This document shows, in pieces, positions 33,678 to 43,266 of a stretch of DNA of 60,000 nt. A program made the position numbers and the translations under genes. The notes beneath the pieces were generated by a model. The model made no database searches, had not been told where the DNA came from, and worked only from the letters and a program-made list of their open reading frames with translations. Each line of letters starts with the position of its first letter. Within the stretch, counting starts at the first letter, position 1. The stretch spans positions 28,720,599-28,780,598 of the forward strand of contig NC_087063.1 in the NCBI RefSeq assembly GCF_963678635.1, in the 5' to 3' direction. The stretch is from Symsagittifera roscoffensis (Eukaryota; Xenacoelomorpha; Acoela; Convolutidae).

Positions 33678-35389
33678 ATTTTTTTGCTCAACCTGGAGGG
33701 CAGATATTCTTTGCAGATCCTCTAGATTAAAGATTATATGAATATCTTCTCGTGTACAAGAATATGTGACGTACAAATCTCGAGGGAAGTCAGCTACTGA
33801 TGAAAAAACCAATACAATCAGCCGATTTGTTGTTATACAGACTTTTTTGTATTTATAATGCTCATTTTATAATTACAAATGCATTTCCAATAAGTTTTGA
33901 ACTTGATCATCATGAATTGATAATATTTGCTAAACATACGTTATTCTAAACTAATTAATGAGGTTTCTGTTAAATTTATAAAATAATTTTCTTTAAATCA
34001 ATCTTATCAATTACAGACTTTCTTTTCCTACCAGTTAGTTTGAACCACGAAAAGTGTGAGATCAATCCCTTTAAAGTTTTAGGGCATGGCCATTTATTTG
34101 AGCGGACAAAAGCTAACCCGGCGTTGCTTATCGCTAGGCTGATTGGGAACGCCTCTCGCTGGCGTAGTAAAAGTTTTATACACAAGAGAGCAAAAGAAAA
34201 ACAAATTTTTGAAAATTGAATTTTCCTTCATCATAAATTTCACAAACAATGTGTTTGAAATAGTTTCCATTCAACCATGTCCACTCAAAACTAAGTAAAT
34301 TTTTCAAGAAAATGCAACAGCATTCTCATCATTCAAATTATTAGTAAAGCGTGCAATTGTTACGTTAGTAGTCATGCAACTTTAAGTTTGAACAGATTTA
34401 GCCTTGAGCCAAAGCAAACTTAGGGCAATTGCCTGCGAAGTGGAACACCACTAATTTCTACAATATTCGAAGAGTTATAATTACCAGCTATTTTCAGTTT
34501 TTCCATCAGAGGGCCAGTCAGTTGATACTTGGAGCAAACCAAAATTAAATGTATGAATGCAGAGAGAGGCGAACGACGACGAAGGCGTTTGAAGTCATCT
34601 TGTTCAATAAATCGGTAGACTCAATTGTGAATTCGACCAGCACATTATAATGTTTTTCGTTGTCAATCGAATGATTGCAAAAATCTAAATTATTCGAATT
34701 CTGAGGATACCGCGAAACATGTATTTGAAGCGAAGCCAGAAAAATTGTGTTCATGATTCAGGATGAAAAATTTGTAATTTTTATAGAATTGTTTGAAATA
34801 ATCAAGGGATTGCTCATACATTGGTTCAACCATTGCTTTGTTGGTAGTTTCAATTAATACACGGGTTAGTAATTTTTCGCAACTTGACAGTTGTCATCGT
34901 TTTCACTTTCGCACTCCTTTTCCGAGCAGGAAATTTTTTCAGATCTAGTTGGCTTTCTTCTAATTTTTTCTGTCCCTTCGCAAATTTTTCCTTTCGTCAA
35001 TCATTTGATTTTTGTTTAATTGTCCGCCAAGGATTCGAATTCACCAGTTGACAAGATTATTCCTTGTCAATACTTGAAAGTTCCCTTTTCGTCTTTTCTG
35101 TACAGTTTGATAGTTATATATTTACCGGTCTGTACGAATCCTTTTGCACCGACGATAACTAAATGTTTACCATTCGTTATATATCCCGAAAATTATTGAA
35201 ATAGTCAACATTCGTTTAAGAGAAGCGTACATTATGATTGAATCACAACAAACTGGTTTTTATTGTGGAACGTTGATGAATGACTAATCACAGTATACGA
35301 GACAGATCATGCGTTCTCGAAAGGAAAGTTTATGTGACAACCTTACGAGCGCCCTAAGCCATAATCCTAAAACTTAATCACCAAGGATA
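33678..35389. repeat. Repeat D2, copy 3 (most diverged)
   Basis: Lower identity than copies 1 and 2. An 85-bp insertion at about 34796-34880 is not found in the others. It is the end of tandem unit B. Confidence 0.8.
34300..34754 (-). pseudogene. Unrecognised minus-strand gene in repeat D2, copy 3
   Basis: ATG at 34754. Protein-level similarity to the other two copies is kept in the first 48 codons, with conservative changes (RYPQNSNNLDF). More breaks follow downstream. Confidence 0.3.
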
Positions 35390-36371
35390 GAATTGTCTGT
35401 TTTAGACCGAAATTCTGCTTTAGATTACATTAAAATACAAGCTTTGGGTGTATAACTCATATTTTTTTGGTTAAAAACATAAACGTTTTTTTTTCCAAAA
35501 GTGAACATGACCCTGAACCCTGCTCAAAAATCACGAAAAATTTCTGTGTTACTCAAAAATCAGGTTTTCTAGAAAAAATCTTAGTTTTTTAAGCTTCTTT
35601 TCTCATTGATTCGGATTTAAATATTTTTAACTTTTACGCTTGTCCTAACAAAGCGTCAGATAATTTTTAAAATTTTCGACTCACATAGTCTTTCGAATTT
35701 AAACTGAGAATGAATACTTTACGGTAAAAATGACCGAAAACAAATTTGAACAAGACCAGTAGAACTGTGCTCCGCATCATATAAAATCAGCTGGTTTTTT
35801 TTAGATTGATTTTAAAGACATTTTTGTGAATTTTTTTTCACAACATAAAAATTTTAAGTTTTTCCTTCAAATTGATAGGAATTTTTTTTAGTTGACTTCA
35901 CTGAACGGAACGCGTTTCCGATGAGCGTAGCGACAAGCAACGGCCGGGTTAGCTATCGCCCCCCCCCCCCCCTAAACCAAACGGCCAAGCCTTAATATTT
36001 CGAAAGATATGATATGAAATGTTTCACAGTACACTGAATCACATGAAAGAAATTTTGGTTTCGATATCATTTAAACATTTTCAAATGGCAATCTATGCTT
36101 ATCATGCATCTGCAACTGTCAAAATATCCAATTTGCAAAACGTTTAAACTTACTATCTTATTTTTGAACTTAATTATATAGTTGAGGCCTTTTTTTTCTG
36201 AACATTTTCATTAATTGGTTTTATTTTTTATTATACCAATTTAGGCACACAAAGAAGCGGACTTGAAATCAATGAAAAAATACTGTGTTCCAGTTAAAAT
36301 TAATCAGAAAAAGTTTCAAGCTCAATCTGAATCATTCTAAGCGTTACATTTTGTAATTTAAAGCTGAAATG

Positions 36372-36990
36372 TTAATTCAGCATCTTCAACAAACAATGTC
36401 GAACTCTACTTCTATCGCGATACCTGTTCCTTGCCAGCACTAAGGAAAATAACTGAGCTCTAAAAGGAAATTGAGATGACATGAGCAAAAAGTTCGAAAG
36501 ATCCTTTCTCCCTCCTCCTCAAACTGTTTGCGGTGAATGTCTCGAATCGTTCGACAATTTGTCGGAAGCCCCAGAGCACGACAAGCTGGCACGAGCTGGC
36601 ACATGACATGACTTCTGATAGTTATTGTATATACTGCCAAACAAATTTTCTCACTGCGGAAAACTACCAACAACATTTTCTGATTCAGCATCTTCAACAA
36701 ACAGTGTCGAACTCTACTTCTACCGCGATACCTGTTCCTTGCCAGCAGTAAGGAAAATTACTGAGCTCTAAAAGGAAATTGAGATGACATGAGCAGAAAG
36801 TTCGAAAGATCCTTTCTCCCTCCTCCTCAAACTGTTTGCGGTGAATGTCTCGAATCGTTCGACAATTTGTCGGAAGCCCCAGAGCACGACAAGCTGGCAC
36901 GAGCTGGCACATGACATGACTTCTGATAGTTATTGTATATACTGCCAAACAAATTTTCTCACCGCGGAAAGCTATCAACAACATTTTCTG
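36372..36990 (+). repeat. Zinc-finger tandem units, array C
   Basis: A partial unit starts at 36372, and full units at 36521 and 36829. Both carry the same frame-shifting 10-bp direct repeat as arrays A and B. Confidence 0.7.
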
Positions 36991-37713
36991 AAGAAACACG
37001 CATTGCCAGTTTGGGATGGCCTCGAGACAATCTCTTCCGCTGCCCCAACGGAAAGCGCGTTCAGAGAGAAATTGCGTCGATACGATTTCAAAGTTGCTGA
37101 AGGAGGAAATAGATACTCTCGTACTGGAAAAGGTCATAGAGGGTCCGAACAAAGCGCAATTTCATGTGGAAGTGGGAATGATCCAAAATCTTGCTTTGCA
37201 AGACTGGGACACTGGAAACTTCTTTAGGAGCACGCTATTTCTAAACACTATGACATTGACAGTGTATTTTGAGGGAATAGCTGGTGATCAATACTTCGAA
37301 ATGATTGGACATATGGTCGACCAAAATAATTCGTTCTCTTCTCATGGAAGCGAATGGGTTATTGACCAAATAAAAAATGCAAATCAGTTTCGCGGGCTTC
37401 TCTCCATTAAGAGCAGGATCCTACTTCGAGCTACCTGATGCACTCAGCGCTGCTTCTACTCTGCTCACAAATATCAACACTAAAGATGATGACCGTTGTT
37501 TTCTCTACTGCTTTGTTGCCGCATATCACAACGTGAAGGATGAACCGGCCCTCTACCCCATATCTAGATGGTGGCTGAGAAATACAAAGTCACAACCTAC
37601 GATCTCGGCAAAGCAGGAAACGTGAAAACCAATGGGGAATACGAAATGCCAATGGGTCTGATAAACATGGACAGACTTGGAAGGCTGAAACATTGTCAAT
37701 TCAACGTCTTTCG
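36991..37713 (+). pseudogene. Probable Maverick DNA polymerase B N-terminal region, copy C
   Basis: As copy A, including the KSQ block. Private changes include an Asn for Thr in the first block and a GTGAGC in place of GTAAGC at the end. Flanking sequence beyond 37750 is not shared. Confidence 0.45.
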
Positions 37714-37720
37714 GTGAGCA

Positions 37721-39741
37721 AATTCTACTTGCCTTTTAAATCATAATACTTCCTCATTGTTTTTCTTCACCTAGTCAAACCTTCTTTAAAATTTACGCCA
37801 AAACTTGATATAAAGCCTATGCATGCAAAATGCGTGTAGTCCTGGATACACAAAAGTTGAATTTTGTTCCGTTTCTCTAGATATTTTTTTCAACACAGAG
37901 GCGAAGTTGCACTTCGCATATACAAGCTTAAATATGACCAATAACGCTACTGGGAAAAACTGAATGAGTATAACTTTGCGTCGACAAAATGTCTCAAGTG
38001 TCACACGCCAATTATGACGCATTAGCAGTACCAGCAATTTGAAAAAAAAAAAAGAAATCACCAACTAACATGCCTCAATTTATAGAGCCGACGCATTTTA
38101 GTTAGATACGAAAAAGTTCATTGAAAACATCCGGCCGTGTCCACGTTCGAACTCTCTTATTTTGTTGCGGGTATCCTTCCTTACGCTAAAGATCCATGAT
38201 ACCTAGAAGCCAATTATTGATCAAAAGGCACACTTCAAAATGGACACAATTTGTCGCAACAATATTTGCGATTTAGGTTAAAAAAAGAGAGTTCATGCTA
38301 TAACTCAAGCTGTGCTTGAGTATTAACGCTTAACACGCCAATTCCTTTTGTATGGCATGTTTATACATGCCTCGATCATTCCTAGATTAATCAAAAGTTT
38401 TTTTTCTAAAATAATTTTTTGCGAGTAGTCCTGGATACACAAAAAGTGAATTTTGTTCCGTTTCTCTACATAAATTTTTCCATAACGCTTAACACGCCTA
38501 TTCCTTTTGTATGGCAACTTTATATGTGCCTTGATCTTTGCCTGATTAATCAAAAAATTGAAAACTTTTCCCAATATTTAGAATTTTGTTACCTCCATTA
38601 TATCGCATATGTAAAACAACTCTGAAACAATTCAGGTCGTTTTCAATGCAGAAGATCAAACTTTAATTGACTCTAGCTCTGAGTAAACCAAGATATTCAA
38701 CAAATTTTAAAATGCAACAGATAAAATGCTTGTATTAAAATTTCCAAATTCAAAAAATTCACTAATCATAAACCTTCCATGCAACCTTTTGTATTTATGG
38801 AGTTGCATGAAAAGTGTGCAATTAGCTTTTCCTATATATGAAATTGTAAGACTAGCCTTTTTGGTTCACTCGGTAATTTTAATTTTTTCTCTGGTCTCCC
38901 TCAATGACTCGATTATGAGAATGTGCTCTAAAAGGAGCCAGATCTTTTTTTAGAAATACCATACGATGTGATGCTGTGTTTGAGATAAATTGACAGTTGT
39001 TCTCTTTAAAACTGCGTCAATAACATTAGTTTTGCTTTACAAATTAAATTAAGTCTAGAGAGTTAGAACAAAAAACATTTCAAACAGAAAAAATTGATGA
39101 AAAAATTACAGGAAAACATGTCAAGCAAGGATAGTCCGTTGCTGTGCAAGTAGCACAGAAAGTTCCGATATTATTATTTTTTCGTTTATGTTGATATTAA
39201 TGTCTTTTTAGTAGGCGGTGTGATTCGAGAACTGCAAAAACGCGTACAAAAAGAGTGCTGTAAATCATAAATTGCAAAATTTATCTGCAAAAATGAATGA
39301 TAAGCGAAAAAGAAAAAAAAATAAGTAAAAAAAATCTAAAATCTTTCTGCAATGTTGTGCAGAAAAGTTTAATTTTCTTTTTGAAAACCTTTATTGACAA
39401 GAAAGCACTAAGCGAAACATCCAAAACTAGATTTTACAAAAAAATTAAATTTTTTTCAGCCTAAAAACTTCCATTAGAGTAAATATTCAGATGATGATTG
39501 TTACTTGATCGCTTTACTTGCTCAAAATAGTGTAAAAATCAAAACTATTGAAACAGTTTTCTCGAAACTGGAAATTTTTTATGTGGTTCGAATCACGACT
39601 GAAAGGGTTTTAACTTGATATACCACTTAACCCAGTACGATAATTATTAGTGCGGTATTTGATTTGCCGTGGAAAACAAAAAAACTAAAACACCCGAACC
39701 CAAAGTTCTCCATTTTCAATTTTCGGAATAATTATTTTCAG
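37721..39741. repeat. Non-coding stretch with a local duplication
   Basis: The sequence TAGTCCTGGATACACAAAA and the following 40 bp occur at 37836-37895 and 38427-38480. An 80-bp block starting CGCTTAACACGCC occurs at 38323-38405 and 38484-38562. Open frames across these blocks are by-products. The remainder shows no coding signal. Confidence 0.6.
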
Positions 39742-41440
39742 GAACAGGTTCGAAAGTGAAGGACAGTATTTCGGAGGAACATAAAGCGGAGTCAGCCACA
39801 GAAACTCAGGCTCGACAAAACAAAGGTATTCCTGCGAGCAGTTTTATTTTATATTTCCATGCATTCAGTGAAACTTTTTCAACTGTCTGTTGGCTATCTT
39901 TTGACATAGAGGCATATTTGCACTTCTCAAGTACAAAAAAACAGTAATTCAGAGCATTTTACATATAATTCCCTCTTTTCATTGCCTTTTCGGTATTCTC
40001 TAACGCAAAAGCAACTTTTGAAGGACTTGACAAACGGCTTGGTTTAAAAAGCTAGTCTCAGCGTTGAATATCAACTCATAACATTAACATTCATAACTGC
40101 ATTCAATTTCAGATGAAGATATCGAAGGTGCCGAAGATGGAGTGGCTGCACTTCAGGAGGCTAACAGGCCATCTTCACAAGCCAAACAGGGTCAGTTTTA
40201 CTACAGTGATGATTTGATTTATCTGGACAAAGCGAATAAAACTTGAAATTTAAAATCCGCTTTTCTCAAATTGGGTTGGCATAATTTTTGGTTGACTGAA
40301 TAAAATGAAAAATGATCCGTTCTTGGAAGAAATTTTGAGCCTAATTTTTGCAAAACAAATTGCACTGTACGCCCAAATTTTGCAAAACAAATTGCACTGT
40401 AAGCCTAATTTTTGCAAAACAAATTGCTCTGTACGCCCAAATTTTGCAAAACAAATTGCACTGTAAGCCCAAATTTTGCAAAACAAATTGCACAGTAAGC
40501 ACTGTAAAACTGTAAGTCACTTTTGTTTTCATCATTTTTTGTCTGAAGTTAACTTAAATTGAGAAAAACGCATTTTAAATTTCATTTCTCATGATTTGAC
40601 AGGATAATTTAAATCAGCACTGTATAATTGGTTACAAGGATAATCTCAGGACAGAAGATCCAAATGGTAGAAAATTTGGACAAACAAAATTCTTTTGAAA
40701 TTGCAAAACTGACTACTCGGTTACGTTCAGATTTACAGAGTTCTGATAATCTATTAACTTTTTTTTTATAATACGTTCCTCTTGGAACGAGGGCTTCCTC
40801 GAATGCTAAAGCCCATCACCCAAGTGAGGCGATAGTATTCACCAAATTGTGAGCAGTAGGAATTTAGACCTCGCGTCTCGAATGCACAGCAATTTTAGAA
40901 GCATCAATCGACTGGCTTAACTGTTTTTATGGTGTTCTCTAGAGGAACAGTTGATGTTTGCTAATGAGATGAATATATATATAAGGGGATAATGAAAACG
41001 AATTGAGATGAAAACGAATTGTTTTAATCAAGGCTACTCGGTTTTTATTGCAATGCATTCTAAAAACTTGAGTCATATTTTTGAAACTTGTTAAAGTGAT
41101 TCAGATCATTAAGTATAACAAATTGTTTATTTGGCTATGCTTTAGAAACTGTTAGCTACCTCTTTATTTATAAGTTAAATTGAGACAAAATTTCTAACTC
41201 CGAATCTTAGTATTCCCCAAAATTTTCAGAAGTGAAGGAGTCGGTTGAGCCCAGTGGTACATCTGGGAGGCCACGGGAGAGGAGTCCTTCTAAGAGGGAG
41301 CTGGACTCTTTCCGCCGGCTGACAGGAGGAGGTGGGTGCTCGTTTTTGTAAACATTTTGTGACTTTATTAACATTTTTATAAACTTATTAAATAGATTCC
41401 TCTTCCCTCGTTCAAACTGTGTGTTTTCAGAAAAGTTGTA
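39742..41440 (+). CDS. Three consecutive short exons of an unknown gene, with a possible last exon
   Basis: Proposed exons are 39742-39825 (84 nt), 40113-40190 (78 nt) and 41230-41331 (102 nt). All are preceded by TTTCAG, followed by GT, open in one frame and joined in phase 1. A fourth acceptor at 41430 would add three codons and a stop. The product is hydrophilic: Glu/Ser-rich in the first two exons (KDSISEEHKAESATETQ, DEDIEGAEDG) and Arg/Ser-rich in the third (RPRERSPSKREL). The start lies upstream and was not found. It could be a host gene or the 5' part of the adjacent LINE transcript. No family recognised. Confidence 0.35.
40337..40505. repeat. Tandem repeat of about 34 bp, five copies
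   Basis: The unit contains TTTTGCAAAACAAATTGC followed by ACTGTA(C/A)GCC(C/T)A. Five imperfect copies lie in the intron between the second and third proposed exons. Confidence 0.85.
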
Positions 41441-41513
41441 GCTAGGAAAAAGAACACCTTATTCGAAACGAAAAAAGTCCCGTCCGTTCCTAGCCGTGGA
41501 TGGGTGAAAACCA

Positions 41514-42107
41514 ATGAGATTTCACATATTCAAGAAATCGTCGTCGCAACATTTGTTGATCGGAGACTCTCAATTGAAAAGTCTAACTTTCCCAAATTTC
41601 AATATCCTCAGCCTTCCTGGTGCAGGTATCGCGGATGTTCTAAACTTCTTGCCCCGCAAGAACGAATACGATATTATAGCTCTATTCATTGGTGCGAACG
41701 ATCTGTTTACGAAAGACAAAAAAGACTTAACGAGAACACCCGAAGACGTTGCTGAAGAATTATCCCAACTTGGCCTACGGTTGACAGAACGTTGCAATAA
41801 AGTTTTCATTATCGCTCTACCACCCAGACTCGGAAGACCAGCCCGAACGGAACGTGTAAACGACATTCTTTGCAAAAAGAAAGAACTCTGGCGATATCGC
41901 GGTATATCGAAAGGAATAACCACCAAAACTGTTCTATCTTCCGACGAAGTGCATTTAACAACAGCGTCGCTTGCGAGTCTCCAAACGATTTTGAAAAAGA
42001 AGATCATCTACAAGAAGTTCTGTGTAAAAACTGATAGCGAGGGCTACTCGAATATATACCACTGCGGCAACAACACTTGTCGGTGTCATCATTTTCACAG
42101 AGACTGA
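41514..42107 (+). CDS. SGNH/GDSL-type esterase-like ORF of the LINE
   Basis: A protein of 197 residues starting at ATG 41514; an in-frame TGA lies just upstream. SGNH-family blocks are visible. They are IGDSQ (residues 16-20, nucleophile Ser 19), PGAGI (about 35-39, the oxyanion Gly), IGAND (59-63, the Asn block), and DEVH at about 144-147, giving the catalytic Asp and His. The C-terminus is Cys/His-rich (CGNNTCRCHHFH) and may bind zinc or RNA. Esterase domains are known in ORF1 proteins of some CR1/L2-clade LINEs; here it is a separate upstream ORF. Its role in transposition is unclear; lipid or membrane binding has been proposed for the family. Confidence 0.7.
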   Translation: MRFHIFKKSSSQHLLIGDSQLKSLTFPNFNILSLPGAGIADVLNFLPRKNEYDIIALFIGANDLFTKDKKDLTRTPEDVAEELSQLGLRLTERCNKVFIIALPPRLGRPARTERVNDILCKKKELWRYRGISKGITTKTVLSSDEVHLTTASLASLQTILKKKIIYKKFCVKTDSEGYSNIYHCGNNTCRCHHFHRD

Positions 42108-42117
42108 ATTTTCTATT

Positions 42118-42285
42118 GATACCCTTTAGGTATCGCCAGATTTGATGTCTTTGTGAATTCACATCTATAAATAAAACCGTTTTCTCCCGCTAGTCATCAA
42201 GTACCCTTAAGGTCCCAAACAACTGTTTTCATAACCCTAACACTGATACTTCAGTCCTCAACCGGCGCCCTTTAGGTACCACCCT
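42118..42285 (+). promoter_or_regulatory. Three hairpins with CTTTA/CTTAA loops between LINE ORFs
   Basis: GATACC-CTTTA-GGTATC at about 42117-42133 is a perfect 6-bp stem. Related, weaker copies are TACCCTTAAGGTCCC (about 42201) and GGCGCC-CTTTA-GGTACC (about 42263). They lie in the 265-bp gap before ORF1 and could influence ribosome reinitiation or RNA packaging; this is speculative. Confidence 0.4.
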
Positions 42286-42372
42286 GAGGACTCGAGTACA
42301 CTACCTAAACCTTCATCCCCCAAACACAGTTTCCACAGAGATAAGAGGACGTAAACATAAATAAAACTGAGA

Positions 42373-43248
42373 ATGTCAAAGGACAAAAAACCTTGCAAAA
42401 CATGCAAGAAACCCATAAACGAAAATGACCCAATATACAATTGCATCACCTGTAATTGCTCTATGCACCTTGAAGTTGTCTGCACTGGCCTCTCGACCGT
42501 TGCACTCAATGGAATACTGGAACTTGGTAACAACGCACTACTGATATGCAATACCTGTTTGTCCAACGGAAAAAGAGATCAAGTAATCAGAAGCACAGCA
42601 TCACATGAGAAAAGTGAAAACATCAAAAAAATTGAAGAAGAAATTTCAAAACTAAGTAAAGTAGTAGCCGAAGTCTCGACAAAAATGGAAAATTTTAAAG
42701 ATCCCATCCAAAGCCTGCCAATAGCAGAAAAGGGTAAAACCTGGTCACAAGTAGCGGCGCAAAACATAATCAAACCCCTGAGCAAAGGATTGAGAATAAG
42801 AGGGGTCCCCGAGATCAAGGAAAGAGATGGAAGGAAAAGACTTGACCATGACTATGATGAGGTAAATAAAATCATGAAATTCTTAAACCTCGAATGCAAT
42901 ATCACTGATCTCAAGCGTGTGGGAAAGTTCAGCGAAGAACGAGCAAACCACAGAACTATACTGGTACGAGTAACCTGTCCAAGAGAAATAGACTTGAGAC
43001 TATCATCAACACCGGCCCTCAAAAATTATGACAAAAATGTCTTCATAAGTAAGGAACTCTCAGTCGAAGAAATGAAACTGGAAAAAGCCATCCTGAGAGA
43101 ACGTAGAAATCTCATCAGCAGTGGTAAAAACCCCAAAAATCTTCGAATCAGAAACCTAGAACTGCACGAAAAAGTAGACGACACCTGGACAAAAGTTACA
43201 ATTAAACCGGAGGAAAACAGCACAATTCAGACCAGAAATGACAACTGA
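42373..43248 (+). CDS. LINE ORF1: PHD finger, coiled coil and RRM-like protein
   Basis: 291 residues from ATG 42373 (context GAGAATG). Residues 5-63 form a C4HC3 PHD-type zinc finger (CKTC, CITC, MHLEVVC, CNTC). Residues 75-105 form a charged coiled coil (ENIKKIEEEISKLSK). Residues 138-240 resemble the RNA-binding region of LINE ORF1 proteins (GLRIRGVPE and later RTILVRV). The predicted role is binding of LINE RNA as a chaperone. The stop TGA at 43246-43248 is followed by CTAG, and the downstream frame is continuous with ORF2. Confidence 0.75.
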   Translation: MSKDKKPCKTCKKPINENDPIYNCITCNCSMHLEVVCTGLSTVALNGILELGNNALLICNTCLSNGKRDQVIRSTASHEKSENIKKIEEEISKLSKVVAEVSTKMENFKDPIQSLPIAEKGKTWSQVAAQNIIKPLSKGLRIRGVPEIKERDGRKRLDHDYDEVNKIMKFLNLECNITDLKRVGKFSEERANHRTILVRVTCPREIDLRLSSTPALKNYDKNVFISKELSVEEMKLEKAILRERRNLISSGKNPKNLRIRNLELHEKVDDTWTKVTIKPEENSTIQTRNDN

Positions 43249-43266
43249 CTAGAATCGCTGAATGTT

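Larger units (their letters stand above)
31259..35389. repeat. 4.13-kb tandem unit B of the polymerase module
   Basis: The order is non-coding lead (31259-32235), zinc-finger units, polymerase fragment (to about 33570), then D2 copy 3 (33678-35389). The next unit starts at 35390 with the same text (GAATTGTCTGTTTTA...), so B and C are head-to-tail copies. Unit C covers 35390-37720 and lacks the D2 tail. Confidence 0.8.
35390..37720. repeat. Tandem unit C of the polymerase module (truncated)
   Basis: Matches unit B from 31259 through the polymerase fragment. Homology fades after about 37750, so the D2 tail is missing. It includes a C homopolymer at about 35958-35972. Confidence 0.8.

Noticed and set aside
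38323-38574. Minus-strand 83-codon frame with a repeated PYKRN(R/W)RVKR motif
   Set aside because: The peptide repeat merely reflects an 80-bp DNA duplication; no start, promoter or copy supports coding.
39109-39155. A first exon for the phase-1 exon chain (ATG near 39118)
   Set aside because: The only nearby GT gives phase 2 and a stop in the next exon; phase 1 is required.
40250-40535. Frames with repeated ICFAK/FVLQ peptides
   Set aside because: They are translations of the 34-bp tandem repeat, with no sign of selection.
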